This document shows, in pieces, positions 12,961 to 25,045 of a stretch of 64,000 bases of DNA. Each line of letters starts with the position of its first letter. The first letter of the stretch is position 1. The notes under the pieces were generated by a model. That model saw only the letters and a program-made list of their open reading frames with translations, was not told the origin of the DNA and ran no database searches. The position numbers and the translations under genes were made by a program. The stretch comes from Loxodes magnus (Eukaryota > Ciliophora > Karyorelictea > Loxodida > Loxodidae). The stretch is from NCBI GenBank assembly GCA_946699065.1, contig CAMPDV010002007.1, forward strand, positions 21,070 through 85,069, written 5' to 3'.

Positions 12961-13755
12961 TGAAATAATAATTTATTAAATTTTATATTATTATTAAATT
13001 GATAAATTTTTTTAGAAAATTTCACTTTATTTTTACTTAATTTATAAAGTTTCATATAAAATATTAATAATTTATATTAGATTCTTAAATATTCCGTTTT
13101 TAATTAAATAACTTCTTTAATTTTAATATTTTATTTGTTATTTATCTATAACTTGTATATTTTTCTTATGTATGCAAGTTATGAATCATAAATTTAAGCG
13201 ATGTTTCTAAATATTGATAAGATTCATTATAATATAATATTTTTACTACAGTATTATTTTATTTTATGCTCTCTTAATTTTTTAAAGAGATTTATTCTTA
13301 TAATTTAAATGCTAATCCAACTTTTAATCAATTTTATTAAATAAGTTTTCTAATTTTAAGAACTTTATTCATTCTTGATATTTTCTCTATAGCTTTACAA
13401 ATTATGACATCCTTTATCATTTCTAAAGATATCTCTTACACTTTCGAATCTTTACATTATTCTTATAATAAATTTCGAAATATTTAATGTTATTGTACTT
13501 CGATGTGATCTAAGAATGACACATATTTTACAAAAAAGTGATAAGATGATGATATTAATATTAATGAAATAGAATTATTTTCAAATTTAATATTGATATA
13601 GTATTAAAAACTTAAATTACTCTTAAATATTATTACCAGATTCTTTTTATCTTTCTTCTAGGTAAGATGAGATTTATATAGTTTAATCATATTCTAATAT
13701 TGAATAGTTTTCATCTAATTTTTTAGTTTTATTTAATTACTTTATATAATATAAA
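12961..13755. other. A+T-rich spacer between L2 and K4
   Basis: No supported feature. Confidence 0.4.
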
Positions 13756-14640
13756 ATGGCTAGCTTCAAGAAGAATTTATTACCACCTCCTCAGAGCAGG
13801 AGAGAAAACCTGAAGCACTCTCTCTTACATCCTAACTTTAACAAGTCTAACCTTCTTCAAATCAACGCATAATTAGTTAAGAAGTCTAAAGAAAAAATTC
13901 TGAACAGAAAAACTACATAACTCTCAATATCTCCATTGAAAAGTAAAAAAGAGACAACTCAACTGAATCACTAAAGGTAGGAATTAAGAAATAAAAGAGG
14001 AAGGTTAAGTACGGTAATTCAATATAGACATTGATATTTTTTATTAGATAGCATTGAAGTAAAATAATTGAATTCTTAAGAGATAAATATCTAATTTATA
14101 AACTTATCACTAGGAAATTAGAAGAGGACTTAAACTCATAGAAGTAAGAAATATTTGAAATAAGAATGGATTTAATAACTCATAAAGATGATAAAGTCTA
14201 TATTATAGATCAAAGAGATGAGCCAAGTCTATAAAGAATGACAGTATTAGAGAATGATATTTGAATAATGAGAGCCAGACTAGAAAAATTGAGTTTATTT
14301 AAGACTCCAATTTATCAATGAAAATATTTAGAAGAATTCAAAAGAAACCCCTATGGAAATAGAAAGAAAAGAAAGAAAACTTCAAAGACCAAGAAAAAGA
14401 TGTTTTAATCAATATGTGATATTTGTAACAGAAATGCCCAAATAAAAAAGAAAAAGAAGTAACATCTGACGAAATATTAACTTTTAGAAATTGAAAAAAG
14501 AGCACCTAAAATTTTAACTCTCATGACCTGGAAAAATCTGGAGAAAGAAATAAGATTTGAGATTAAATGCAAGACAGGAAAAAGTTAGGAGAAGAGCCTA
14601 TTTATACTAAGAACCAAAATTTTTATTTATAAGCTGAAAG
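13756..14640 (+). pseudogene. K4: zinc-knuckle element copy
   Basis: The ATG at 13756 opens about 95 codons with a basic, Pro-containing start (M-A-S-F-K-K-N-L-L-P-P-P) up to a TGA. A charged, helical stretch follows in another frame (K-L-E-E-D-L-N-S, K-V-Y-I-I-D-Q-R-D-E). Near 14412-14455 a degenerate knuckle C-D-I-C-N-R-N-A-Q is present, with C-x2-C kept but His and the last Cys lost. K6 and K7 also start ATG-GC. Multiple frame breaks make it a relic. Confidence 0.45.
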
Positions 14641-15539
14641 GCAAATTATTTTAATGATTAAGGATTGAATTAATTTAGTACTTAATTAAATTTATAAATC
14701 TAACCAAATTAAAAAAATATAATTTTCCATTAAATTATTAAATTAATTAGTAGCTTATTTAGTATTAAATTATATTTAAATGCTCCATAAGTATAGTTTG
14801 AGTAATTTTCATTAAATATAAATAAAATGATTATGTTTAAAGAAAATTTTTTTCTTAAAATTGACAAAGTAAATTTCGCCAGTTTAAGTGCCCAAAAAGA
14901 TTTAAGATTGAATTAGATTAAATTAATAGTATTTGTATTTTTCTTGAATTTTCAATTTAAAGAATGAAAAAGAAAATTAAAAATAAAATCAAAAGGTTTC
15001 TTGATAAAACTTAAAAATTAATTCTGAAGCAATTATTTTGACATATTTAATATCGAAATTATGAATTTTTCTATTTATTGCTTTAAAAATAAAAAAATAA
15101 TTTGATTAAAAAAAAGAAAAAAGTTACATTGTAATTTTAAAAGCCAAAGTCTCAACTAAAATTAGAATTTTTCAATTTACTTTAAGATTTTATAAATTGA
15201 CTCTTTCTAAAATTAATTAAATATATATTTCTTATATTTAACACTATAATCTAGTAGATATTTTTTAAATATTCAAAAAATATACCCAATTTTGCCTACA
15301 TTTTTTAATTTTAATAGTTAAAAATAATTATTTTAAGTAATTTATCATTCTGAAATAATTTATATAATCTAAGTAATAAAAAATATATAAAATTTTATAT
15401 AAAAATATAAATTAAAAATTATTTTATAAATTAAATTAAATGATTTGTTGGAAAATATTATGATTTATGTTTTAATAATAGTATATGTTTTATATATTAT
15501 AATAGAAATTATATATTAACGAGTAATCGCCTTTATTTA
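14641..15539. other. A+T-rich spacer between K4 and K5
   Basis: No supported feature. Confidence 0.4.
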
Positions 15540-15850
15540 GTTTACTACAAGAATGAGTTTGAAGAAGTCTTTCATCATTAGTATATTCTATGTCATATCT
15601 CTCAAGTCTTTCTATATCGTAAATTCTTATAATTTGCTTGCTTTCTCCTCATATTACGCTTGGAAATCGATTTCATATTATCATTTTTTAATTTTTTCTC
15701 AGTGTAGTAATTTGTTTCTAATTTAAGCTTTTTGAATGCGTCTAATTCTTTCTATCTTTTAAAATTTTTACTTTTGAAAAATTATGAATTTCTATATCCT
15801 TCTAAAAATATATCTATGACTTACAAACAAAAAATATTATTTTTTAAATA
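15540..15850 (-). pseudogene. K5: 3' fragment of the zinc-knuckle element
   Basis: The minus strand reads K-Q-I-I-R-I-Y-D-I-E-R-L-E-R-Y-D-I-E-Y, the same C-terminal block as R-Q-F-I-R-I-Y-D-P-E-K-S-D-E-Y-D-I-E in K6. Two TGAs and low similarity upstream mark it as decayed. SINE A1 begins immediately to its right at 15861, in the same orientation. A 60-codon plus-strand standard-code frame at 15732-15914 crosses both and is meaningless. Confidence 0.4.
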
Positions 15851-15860
15851 TAAATATGTC

Positions 15861-16266
15861 AATAGAGCGCGTAACACCTCATTGGCGCACAGCTCTTTCA
15901 ATATTAATATTTAATATCAAAAAGTGTTATCATGTTTCTTGCTAAAATTCTAGAGGTCCATTGAGTCACGTTAGCTTCTCCAAATGGGGAATTTACTTAT
16001 TAAAAATTATTCATAAGTCTTCAATCGAATGTTCCAGTCTTCTTGAATAAGATTCAAATAAGAATTAGTTATTAAATCATTATTTAGAAGGCCTGTCAGT
16101 CAGTCAAACTTTCGTACTGCTAGAAAGAACCCTCGGGATAAGTTAGGTTTGTTTCGACTGGTCTTATGCACCCTTCCCCGTAAGGGTATCTAGTGCGAGA
16201 TTATTCGAATGCAGTATACACTGCACCAGATTACATACTAGTCCTGACCGCAGCCGACATCCATTT
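15861..16266 (-). mobile_element. SINE-like element A1
   Basis: This is a member of family A in reverse orientation. The left end is the shared 3' hairpin (GAGCGCGTAACACCTCATTG, then a GCGCACAGCTC arm); the right end is the 5' head (reverse complement of GGATGTCGG). The head contains small perfect hairpins such as CCCCGTAAGGG. Composition is far richer in G+C than the surroundings. It is about 400 bp with no ORF. It lies at the edge of K5. Confidence 0.6.
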
Positions 16267-16526
16267 TTTTTAATAAATATTTTTTTATTAACTCTTCTTC
16301 GATATGCTTACTTTAATATGTTTAAGTTTAAGATACGTTTTAAGATTTTAGCTCTTGTTGTAAATATAATTTTGATTCTATCAATATTCTTAAATTTTTT
16401 GGTTTTTCTAGAAAGCTTAGCAGTTTTATGATTATTATATTAGAAAAAAAGCTCTAAAAATAATAGAAAAAGTAAATATTATTATTAAGATATTTTGCTG
16501 AATAAGAAGAATGCGTAATTCATATT

Positions 16527-16960
16527 ATGGAAGAAAATTAAAAGCAATAATTGTATAACTATAATTATCCACTAGGGAATTCAGAATTAAAGAAGCTGTA
16601 ATTGCTAATTAATTCTGTGCTTTTACAAAGTAGCAAAAAATAAGAGGCTAAGGAACTATTTTTTTATGATTAAAGCGGAAGAATTAGAAAAAATTATAGC
16701 AACTCTCCTTAAAAAAATGATCTTCTATTAAGATGTAAAATTAATTGGAATAAAGGATTATTTAAAGACAATAATAACTACAAATTATGCCCTTTCTTTT
16801 AATATAATAAAACAGTAATAATATATATAAAAATTGTAAATTATAATGAAATATAGGTGTAAAATAATAATTAAATATAAATTTAATATAAATAATTCTA
16901 AATAATATAATTGGAATATAATATTAATAGCCATAAGAAAAATCTAATGTATAATTTGCC
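16527..16960 (+). CDS. Possible small ORF, unknown
   Basis: The ATG at 16527 reads M-E-E-N-Q-K-Q-Q-L-Y-N-Y-N-Y-P and then a helical, charged stretch (S-E-L-K-K-L-Q-L-L-I-N-S, K-E-A-K-E-L-type) before becoming Asn/Ile-rich and non-descript after about 16790. There is no family resemblance. It lies between SINE A1 and repeat E2. Confidence 0.25.
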
Positions 16961-17039
16961 ATTATTACACCATTTGTAATACATGAAACAAAAAAATAAC
17001 GTTTTAAATTGTTTAGAGGATGGGGTTATTAACGAAGAG

Positions 17040-17300
17040 ATACAATACCTTTCAACATTAATTATTTCGGCTCGGAATATGGTGACCTTTCCTTAAAGTA
17101 GGATCCGATTTAGAGTAAAAGAATAACTGCGAAAAGGTGAAGTTGTAACTTCATAAATACATTAGCTACAGGAGCTAACTTCTAGATGACAGGGAAGAAC
17201 TTCTATTTATCTAAGGGGCTGGAATTTCATTCATTTCCAACTAAATTTGGTCCAAAATTCACTCTGAAAGTTCGAAAGTTACGAGTATAGTTTAAATATA
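17040..17300 (+). repeat. Repeat E2 upstream of L3
   Basis: This is the partner of E1, at a similar distance upstream of an L gene once SINE A2 is discounted. It includes the inverted repeat GAAGTTGTAACTTC. Its function is unknown. Confidence 0.4.
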
Positions 17301-17570
17301 CTTCCTCAATTTTTAACTAAAATATATTTAATAAAGAATGAAATTTTAGCTTATTTTTATAATATCTAATGTTTAAATACTTTTTGCTAAAATTAAATTT
17401 TTATTTTATAATTTATATTTTTGTTAAACAAAATTTATTTAAAACTAGCAAAAATATTTAACAAAAATAAAGCCTTTTAACTGATTAATGTTTAAAAAAA
17501 ATGTAGAAGCTATTAAATCAATTAAATATGGCTTTAATTTTATTTTACTACTAAATAAATAAAAATGATT

Positions 17571-17976
17571 ATAGAGCGCGTAGCACCTCATTGACGCGCA
17601 GCTCTTTCAATATTAATATTTAATATTAAAAAATGTTCTCATGTTTCTTGTTAAATTCTAGAGGTCCGATGAGTTATGTCAACTTCTCCAAATGGGTAAT
17701 TTACTTATTAAAAATTATTCTAAAATCTTGAGTAAAATACTTCAGTCCTCTTGAATAAGGTCCAAATAAGAGATAGTTATTAAGTTGGTAATTAGAAGGC
17801 CTGTCAGTCAAACTTTCATACTGCTAGAGAGAACCCTCGGGGTAAGTTAGGTAAGTCTCAACAGAGCTTATCCACCCTTCCCCGTAAGGGCATCTAGTGC
17901 GAGATTACTCGCAATGCAGTATACACTACACCAGATTACTTACTAGTTTGGCTGACGCGGCTGACATCCATTTTAT
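17571..17976 (-). mobile_element. SINE-like element A2, insertion in the L3 upstream region
   Basis: It is nearly colinear with A1. The same genomic site without the element exists upstream of L4 (24905-24935) and L7 (52180-52200). Here, similar sequences (AAATAAATAAAAATGAT on the left, AATAAATAAAATAATGAT on the right) flank it, consistent with a target-site duplication. It ends about 130 bases before the L3 start codon. Confidence 0.65.
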
Positions 17977-18106
17977 ATAATAAATAAAATAATGATATAT
18001 ATTACTAACTAATAGCATATATATTTTTTATTAATAATTATTATTTTTTATTTATTATTTCACTATAATTTTTTTTCTTTATCTTCTGTAATTTTTTTTA
18101 TTTATA

Positions 18107-20035
18107 ATGTAACCTTAAAATATCCTTTCTTGTCAGCTTTGTTACCAAAATTATGATTATCAAGATAGAAAGTCTCTTACTTTACCTTGCAGCCATACTT
18201 TTTGCTTGTTTTGCTTACGCGATCAACTTTAAGACAAAAAATTTTTTGAATGCTCTTAGTGTTAAAACGTTTACAACAGTTTAGAAGAAATGTTATAAAT
18301 TAGTAGTGAATTAGAATAAAGAAGAGAAAAAGGAATAGAATAAGATTTAGGTCTTATAAAAAGGCATATAAACATAAATAAGTTGCAAATCGAATAATAA
18401 TAATATCCTAATTAAAACTTTACAAGTAGTATGTAAATAAAACTTTAAAACAATCATAATTTAATAAATAAAATATCTTAGTATCTTGATAATTGAGATA
18501 TTAGTCATTTATGTTGTACAAGTACATACTTTTATAACTTTAGGTATTATTACGAAAGAGATCTATAAATATGAAAATATTATGGAGGCGAAATACCTTA
18601 TATTAAAAATAAATTAGAATGAACTTTTAAATAAATCATTTGTTCTGATTTTACCTCCTTGATAATCAATGGACAATACTTATCTAAAAATGTCTGCTAG
18701 TAGATTTTAGATTCCTTTAACTAAATTATAAAACTTAAAGAAATAGTGAAACAAAAAAAGCAAAATTAAGAATAATATTAAGAATTATCCATATTATATG
18801 GAAAACCTTTAAGGGAATTATCTCTTTGCTCTAGATTAAAAAAATTAAGTTTATATAATTTTTAAATAAATGATAATGATTTATATTTCCTTTAATAACT
18901 AAATCAGCTACAATAATTAAACTTATGAGATAATCATTAATTAACAGGTAGTTGCTTTAATTATTTCTGCTTGAGTTTAAAAATAAAATAAATTTAATTT
19001 ATAAGTTAAAATATGAATTATTCTATAGTAAGAAAATACTTAGAATAAAAAGGAAATCTTATATAATAGATACTGATTGGTAATAATGAAGAAATAGAAG
19101 ATTTTATAGATTTATGTCCTAACTTAAATAAATAAATCAAGATATTTGGCAAAAAACGGCTAAACGATTAACTTTTGTTATAATTGATGCAATATAATGT
19201 GACAGATTTAAGAACAAATTCTTAGAATTTCTCTACATTAACTTTTAATATGTTCTTATCTTCTAATTAAAACCAAATAGAACTCATAGAAATCTTAGGA
19301 TGCCCAAATTTTAACGATGAAAATCTAACTCTTTTATTAAAAAATTTACCTAATCTAAAAACTTTAAGTTTTGGTGCTAACGGTATATCAGAAAAAGGAT
19401 TTAGAAAAATAGGAGAATATGGATAAAATTACTAAGAGCTTCTATTAAATTAGAATAATATAACTGAAGAAACTTTAAACTTCATTTATTCTAATTGTAG
19501 GAATCTTAAAATTATATATTTATGTAATATATCCTAGATAAAAAGTTAAACTTTATAGATAATTAACTAATATTGTGAAAAAGTTGAAAAATTATATTTT
19601 AATAACTTAGTAATTGATGGTTAAAATTGAATTGAAGAAATAATAAAAATGAAAAATCTTAAAGATTTAAGTCTTGTTAAGTATAATACTCTTACAGATA
19701 AAGATATTAATTAATTAATAGTAAGTGAAAAAAAACTATATAGTTTAAATATAAATTAAAATAACCAAATAACAGATTAGGCTTTACCAATTTTAGATGA
19801 ATAAGATAGTATATATCCTATATATTAAGATTTAGAATATCTAGGGCTTTAAGATGTATCTTAAATAAGTGAATAGAAATTATTAAGTTTGAACAGATAA
19901 TTTAAAAAGTTGAAAATATAAAATGAAAAAATAGAAAAAATAGGAATCAATAAATAAACAAATGAGGTAGATTTTGATTTAAATATATTGCTAGATTTAA
20001 GAGAAGATCTAAAAATATTAGGGAAAGTAGAATGA
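18107..20035 (+). CDS. L3: RING / F-box-like / LRR protein, frame intact
   Basis: The frame is continuous from the ATG at 18107 to the TGA at 20033 with no frameshift: 643 codons with TAA/TAG as Gln. The RING is complete (C-Q-L-C, C-S-H-T-F-C-L-F-C, C-S-Q-C). An F-box-like segment (Y-L-D-N-x-D-I, then T-S-x-Y-F-Y) follows, then LRRs including N-L-P-N-L-K-T-L-S and G-F-R-K-I-G. There are five internal TGA codons, at 18494, 18572, 18620, 18926 and 19628. The last lies where five other copies have TGG (N-W-I-E-E). If TGA is a stop, only about 129 residues containing the RING would be made. The inferred role is a one-chain E3 ubiquitin ligase. A SINE (17571-17976) has inserted about 130 bases upstream of the ATG, so the promoter region differs from its siblings. 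Confidence 0.75.
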
Positions 20036-20767
20036 ATTAAATTTAAAACTTTAAATTAAATTTTTAATAGCAAATTAAGGATAATAAAACTATATATTAT
20101 AAACAAAATTAATTAAAATTTTTAGAATAATTCAACTTATTTTCAATAAATCCAAAATTTGCAAATAAAAAGACTTAAATTTGATTATTTTTATTTTAAT
20201 TGTCTTTTATAAAATAATTACAGAGAAATAAAAATTGTTTGAATTGATAAAATTAAATTAAAATTTATATATCTTCCTACTTATTTAATTATTTTTTCAA
20301 TTATTTCTAAGTTTTCTTTTTAATTTCCTTAAAAACCTATTTTAAAAACACAAAATTACTTTCACTATCTTTGAAATTTCTTTATTATGTCGACTTTTTT
20401 CTTTTTTATTATTTTTTATATTATTTTTTCTTTATCCATCATATTTGCATTTATATTTAATACATTCTTTAGTTTTTTTCTAATAAGCTATATATAAATA
20501 TGTTTTATATATTCTGTTTAATTATATGTTTAGCTAAAAAGTATTTTAAAGCTTTTTCTAAATACACTAAGACTATTTATTTTTCTTTTTTATGCTTAAA
20601 TATTTCTTTAATTTTAAAGTTTCAAAATATAGTAACTATTTTTAGGATTTTAAACTAAAAACTTATTAAATGTTTATCAAAAATGATTTTAAGATTTAAA
20701 TTTTAAGATACTATAATAATTTATATATTAAATAGGCATTTACAAATTTATTGTATATAATTTAAAT
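20036..20767. other. A+T-rich spacer between L3 and SINE B1
   Basis: No supported feature. Confidence 0.4.
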
Positions 20768-21114
20768 AGGGTGGAAAGCCTTTTCCTTCGGATGCTGCTT
20801 GGAGGCTCAGCAAGGTAACTAAAAAATGAGCGCGAACGGAGGATTAATCGGAGGAAGAGAAACTAATTTCGAGAGAAGGAAGATGTGACAAGCTGGAGAA
20901 CTCTGAATGCCAAGAGGAAATTTTCTTCATCATAGGTCGGGGAAATGTACCCGTAATCACATATAGCATTCTATGCTTTGGAAGGAAAAATTACAGGGAC
21001 GTGCTGCAGGAAGAGAAAACAAGGATAGAGAGACCTATAAAAAAATGTTCGACATTAAATAAAATTAAATTAAAGAGCTGTGCACCAATGAGAGTGCTAC
21101 GCGCTCTATAATCC
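20768..21114 (+). mobile_element. SINE-like element B1
   Basis: Family B starts GGTGGAAAGCC, has a distinctive body (GATGCTGCTTGGAGG, GATGTGACAAGCTGGAG, GGTCGGGGAAATGTACCCG) and ends with the shared hairpin (AAGAGCTGTGCACCAATGAG, then GTGCTACGCGCTCTATAAT). The body is unrelated to family A. The second copy is B2. Confidence 0.6.
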
Positions 21115-21794
21115 AATTTATTTAAATATATCAATAAATAAAATAACCCTAATATTAAAAACTCCTAACGAATTTCTTAAAAATAAGAATAATAAAGCAT
21201 TCAGACAGAATAAAACCCTAATAATAAGAATAAATTAATCTTAAGAGTCTTTTGCCCAATCGACGTAATAAAGGATATAAACTCCATAAAAAAACCAAAG
21301 GTTAAAGATTGAAAAATATGAATAAATATGTGATAATTTAGCAAAGAGTTAAACATTCATTTTCCATCTATAGAGAAGGCTATCAAAAAGATCAATTCTC
21401 GAATGAGAAAAACTAGAAGTTGTAGATTAATAATTTAGCCAAATTTGTCAATTTTTAATTTTATTTTTAGATTTTCTATTATTAAATAAATAATTCAAGG
21501 AAAAATAGACATTATAATAGGAAATTAATTTAATTACGTATAGATAATTAGGATGTAACCTATGAACATAAAACAAAACGATTTTTAATAAGATATAAGA
21601 AGAAAAATATATTGATATATATGTAAAAAATAACACCTATATAAGAGATGCTGTGAAGAAACTAAAAATACGGAGTGAATAAGAAAAACAAAATTAATAT
21701 TATATTTTAAATATAACCAACTTAATCAGGTTTAATATATTAAAAAAAAATGTATAGTAGTAAATTTGGCAATTTTAAAATAAACTTAAAATAT
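21115..21794. other. Spacer between SINEs B1 and C3
   Basis: Purine-rich on the plus strand (21150-21720), with scattered Lys/Glu-type codons but no stable frame or recognised motif. The minus 62-codon standard-code frame at 21448-21636 is unsupported. Confidence 0.3.
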
Positions 21795-22106
21795 AGAACG
21801 AGTACCTCAATGGCGCTCAGCTATTTTAGTAATATTAATTCTAACTTTATAAATATTTCTTAATTGAAATCTTCTCTAGGGCTAATATTCTCTTGAAAAT
21901 TTTGTTTTATAGAGATACGATTGAAGTGTTACCCCAAGAAATCTTAATATCCGGTATTTTTAACATAAAAACTGCTCGATGCCTTAAGTTCTGTCTCTCT
22001 TAGTTCTTGCCAAGATTCTTGATCGGTTCTTCACGCACAGATATTTCCTAGTACCAAAATTTATTCAGTCTCAATATGAATAATGTTCCTCCTATTTAAA
22101 TTTATA
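21795..22106 (-). mobile_element. SINE-like element C3
   Basis: Family C in reverse orientation: the hairpin end is on the left (GAACGAGTACCTCAATGGCG), the head on the right (GTTCCTCC plus TATTTAAA). It is the most diverged of the three C copies. Confidence 0.5.
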
Positions 22107-23575
22107 AATATAATAAATTTTATTTAATTTATATAATTAAATAAAAAAATTAATAATATATATTATTTCTTAAAGTCTATTTATCAGAAATAAATAAAAT
22201 TAATGTTTATTTTTTCTACTAATCTAAACCCATAAAATAAATTTTAATCTTTATATTCTTTAATTAATAAAAAATATTTCTTTGCTCAAAAATAAAACTA
22301 TTATGTAAGATTGATAAATTACATTCTTTAGGATTTTTAATAGCTAAATATTTATAAAATGAAATATGCTTTAAAAAAAGAGTTAAAAATCTTAAATAAA
22401 TTTGAACAAAATTTAATCTAAATAAAAGTTTGTTTTAGACAATATAAAAATTAATTTAAAAGCAAATAAACTAAATATTTAAAATAAGTTTAATATTTTT
22501 ATTTTGAGACTTAAAAATTAAAATGTAATTTTAACTATTTTATTTAAATTTTTGTAAAATTAGCTAAATTTAATATATTATTTTATAGAATTGAATATAC
22601 AAATTCATATCTAAACAAAAATATTTCACAATTTTAAATTTGATATTTATCTTTTGATTAAATAATAATTAATCAGAATAATTAAGCATAATATTATCAT
22701 ATTAAAATAATTAATTTCATATAAATAGTATAAGAAAAATATATTTTATTAGTTTTTTATGATTTCTATTAAAATAATTTTATTTAATTAAGAAATAAGA
22801 AACATAAAGATTATTTTAATAATAAAAGTTATTAACTTAATTATTTATATAAATTAGAAAACATTTTGCTTATTACTATTTTTAAATATTTAATAAAATA
22901 GATTAATTTTGAAATAATTATATATTAAATTAATATTATAAAATAGCATTAAAAAGTAAAAATATTTAATATATAAATATAAAATAATTAAATCTTTTTT
23001 ATAGCATATGATAGTTCCTTTAGAATCTGAAAGGTTCAGATAAAATTTATGATACGTTAAATCCAGATAAATATTAATTTTCTTAAATTACTAATAAGAC
23101 AAATTATTAAAGTAGGAAAATATCATCGAAGCAATATTTTAAAAAGAATAACTTAATATCATCAAATAAATTTTATGTTAAAACTTTAATAATTACTTAA
23201 ATAAATTAAATTGTAAAATATCTGATTTATAAAATTCTAAATATGAGAAATTCAAAATTATAAAATGTTTATAATACAAAAGTATAAAAAATAATTTAGA
23301 TTAATTCCATAAAATGAAAATTAAATATCTTTATAATTTATTAACTATAATTTTAAATTTACCAATAGTAATATTTTTTAGATTTAAATAATTTTTTATT
23401 TATTTATAGGAAAAAATAACAAAAAATTTGTTTTTTATTTAGATTTTCTACTATTTTAAACTTAAACATAGATTGGCATCTTTAATTTTGAGAATTGCTT
23501 CTTTTAATTAAAAATAATTTTATATTTTTTAGAATTATTTTATTGATAATTTACAAAATCTCTAATAAAACAAAT
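22107..23575. other. A+T-rich spacer
   Basis: Nearly pure A/T with no supported feature, up to the left end of the large duplication. Confidence 0.4.
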
Positions 23576-23581
23576 ATTTTT

Positions 23582-23850
23582 ATGTTATTGAATGGAAATA
23601 ATTTGCCTTCTACATTTGAAGAAATCTTAAGACGTCATAATTATTGAATATTCGTTAATAGTCTGAAATTCAACTAAAGACCTAAAATCAAGACAGGAAA
23701 AGTAAATTTAAATACGAAATATCGTAACAAAAAAACGAAAAAAGGTGAATCTTTTTGTTGGGGAAATTATTTTCTAACTTTAAACATTCATCCAGTAATG
23801 AATCTAACTAAAGATAGTATTACTATAATTCTTTTTATTATTATATAAAA
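23582..23850 (+). pseudogene. K11: C-terminal fragment of the zinc-knuckle element
   Basis: It reads M-L-L-N-G-N-N-L-P-S-T-F-E-E-I and then I-F-V-N-S-L-K-F-N-Q-R-P-K-I-K-T-G-K-V-N, clearly homologous at the protein level to 49225-49465 (P-Q-I-K-T-G-R-V-N). One TGA lies where the sister copy has TAA. It marks the left end of the large duplication and runs straight into SINE D1. Confidence 0.4.
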
Positions 23851-23862
23851 AATTTAAAATAA

Positions 23863-24120
23863 GGTGGACTTTGACCTTAAAGGTGACTGAGAAGTTTCTC
23901 CCAATGACGAAACTGATAGAGGTGCACTAATTCTATATCATTATAGGTTGGTATATGAGCTTGTAATCGTCTGTAGGCTTTCTGTATCTTGGAACCTAAT
24001 AGATGCAATTTTGCTCGTAAATAGAAGAGGGATCTTCATGAGAATATGTGATTTAGAGAGACTTTAATAATTGATTTCTAATTAGTGTTGGTTGCCATTG
24101 AAGTGCTACGCCCATTTTAA
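23863..24120 (+). mobile_element. SINE-like element D1
   Basis: Family D starts around GGTGGACTTTGACCTTAAAGG and ends with a weaker version of the shared 3' end (GCCATTGAAGTGCTACGCCC). The body (CTCCCAATGACGAAACTGAT, GTAATCGTCTGTAGGC) is unrelated to A-C. The copy in the sister duplication is D2, so D was present before the duplication. Confidence 0.5.
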
Positions 24121-25045
24121 TCAAAATTATTTTTCTTGTATAAATTTAATCTGATAAATAGAATCTAAATTTTATTTAATATAAGTTACAAATAAAATAT
24201 AGAGTTTATCTTCTAAGGTTTTATTTTATTATTATTTTTTAATTAAAAATAAATATGAATATTATTAGACTATTTTTATAATTTTCTAGTTTAAAATAAA
24301 TTTAAACAGTTTTTATTCTTATTTATAATTTTTATATAGTAAATAGAAAATATTTCAAAAAATATTTTAGGTTTAGTTGAAATTTTCTGCAATAATGATA
24401 ATCTTTTTTATATATGGATCTGAAAAAAATATTTCTAATTAATTTATAATTTTTTGTGATATTAATTATGGAAAGGAAAATTTACTTTCTTTCTTATCAA
24501 AACATTCAATCGAATTTTCCTAAATTTAAAATAATACAAATCTATAAAAATTCCAAAATATTTTTATTGAATCTTTAAATATTTAAAATGTTTTAATAAT
24601 TTTAGTAAGTTTTTAATGATATTTTAATATAATGACATTAATTGATGTAGAAAAAAGTAAATTATTAAAAATATTTATAATAATAAATAATAAATAAAAA
24701 ATAGAAATTTTAGTTAGTTTTAATTACTATTTAATAATTAAAGCTGTTTCTAAATTTTATTTTTAATTAGATATATTTTATTTTTTTAATCATTTTTATA
24801 ATAAATAGCTAGCATGCTTGATGAAAGCAGAATTTCTAAATGATAAATATTTTTCTATTATAACGACGAAATTATTTAAAGCAATTAAATTATTAAAGTC
24901 TTTAATTTTAATTTTACTACTAAATAAAATAATGATATATATTACTAACTAATAGCATATATATTTTTTATTAATAATTATTATTTTTTATTTATTATTT
25001 CATTATAATTTTTTTTCTTTATCATCTATAATTTTTTTATCTATA

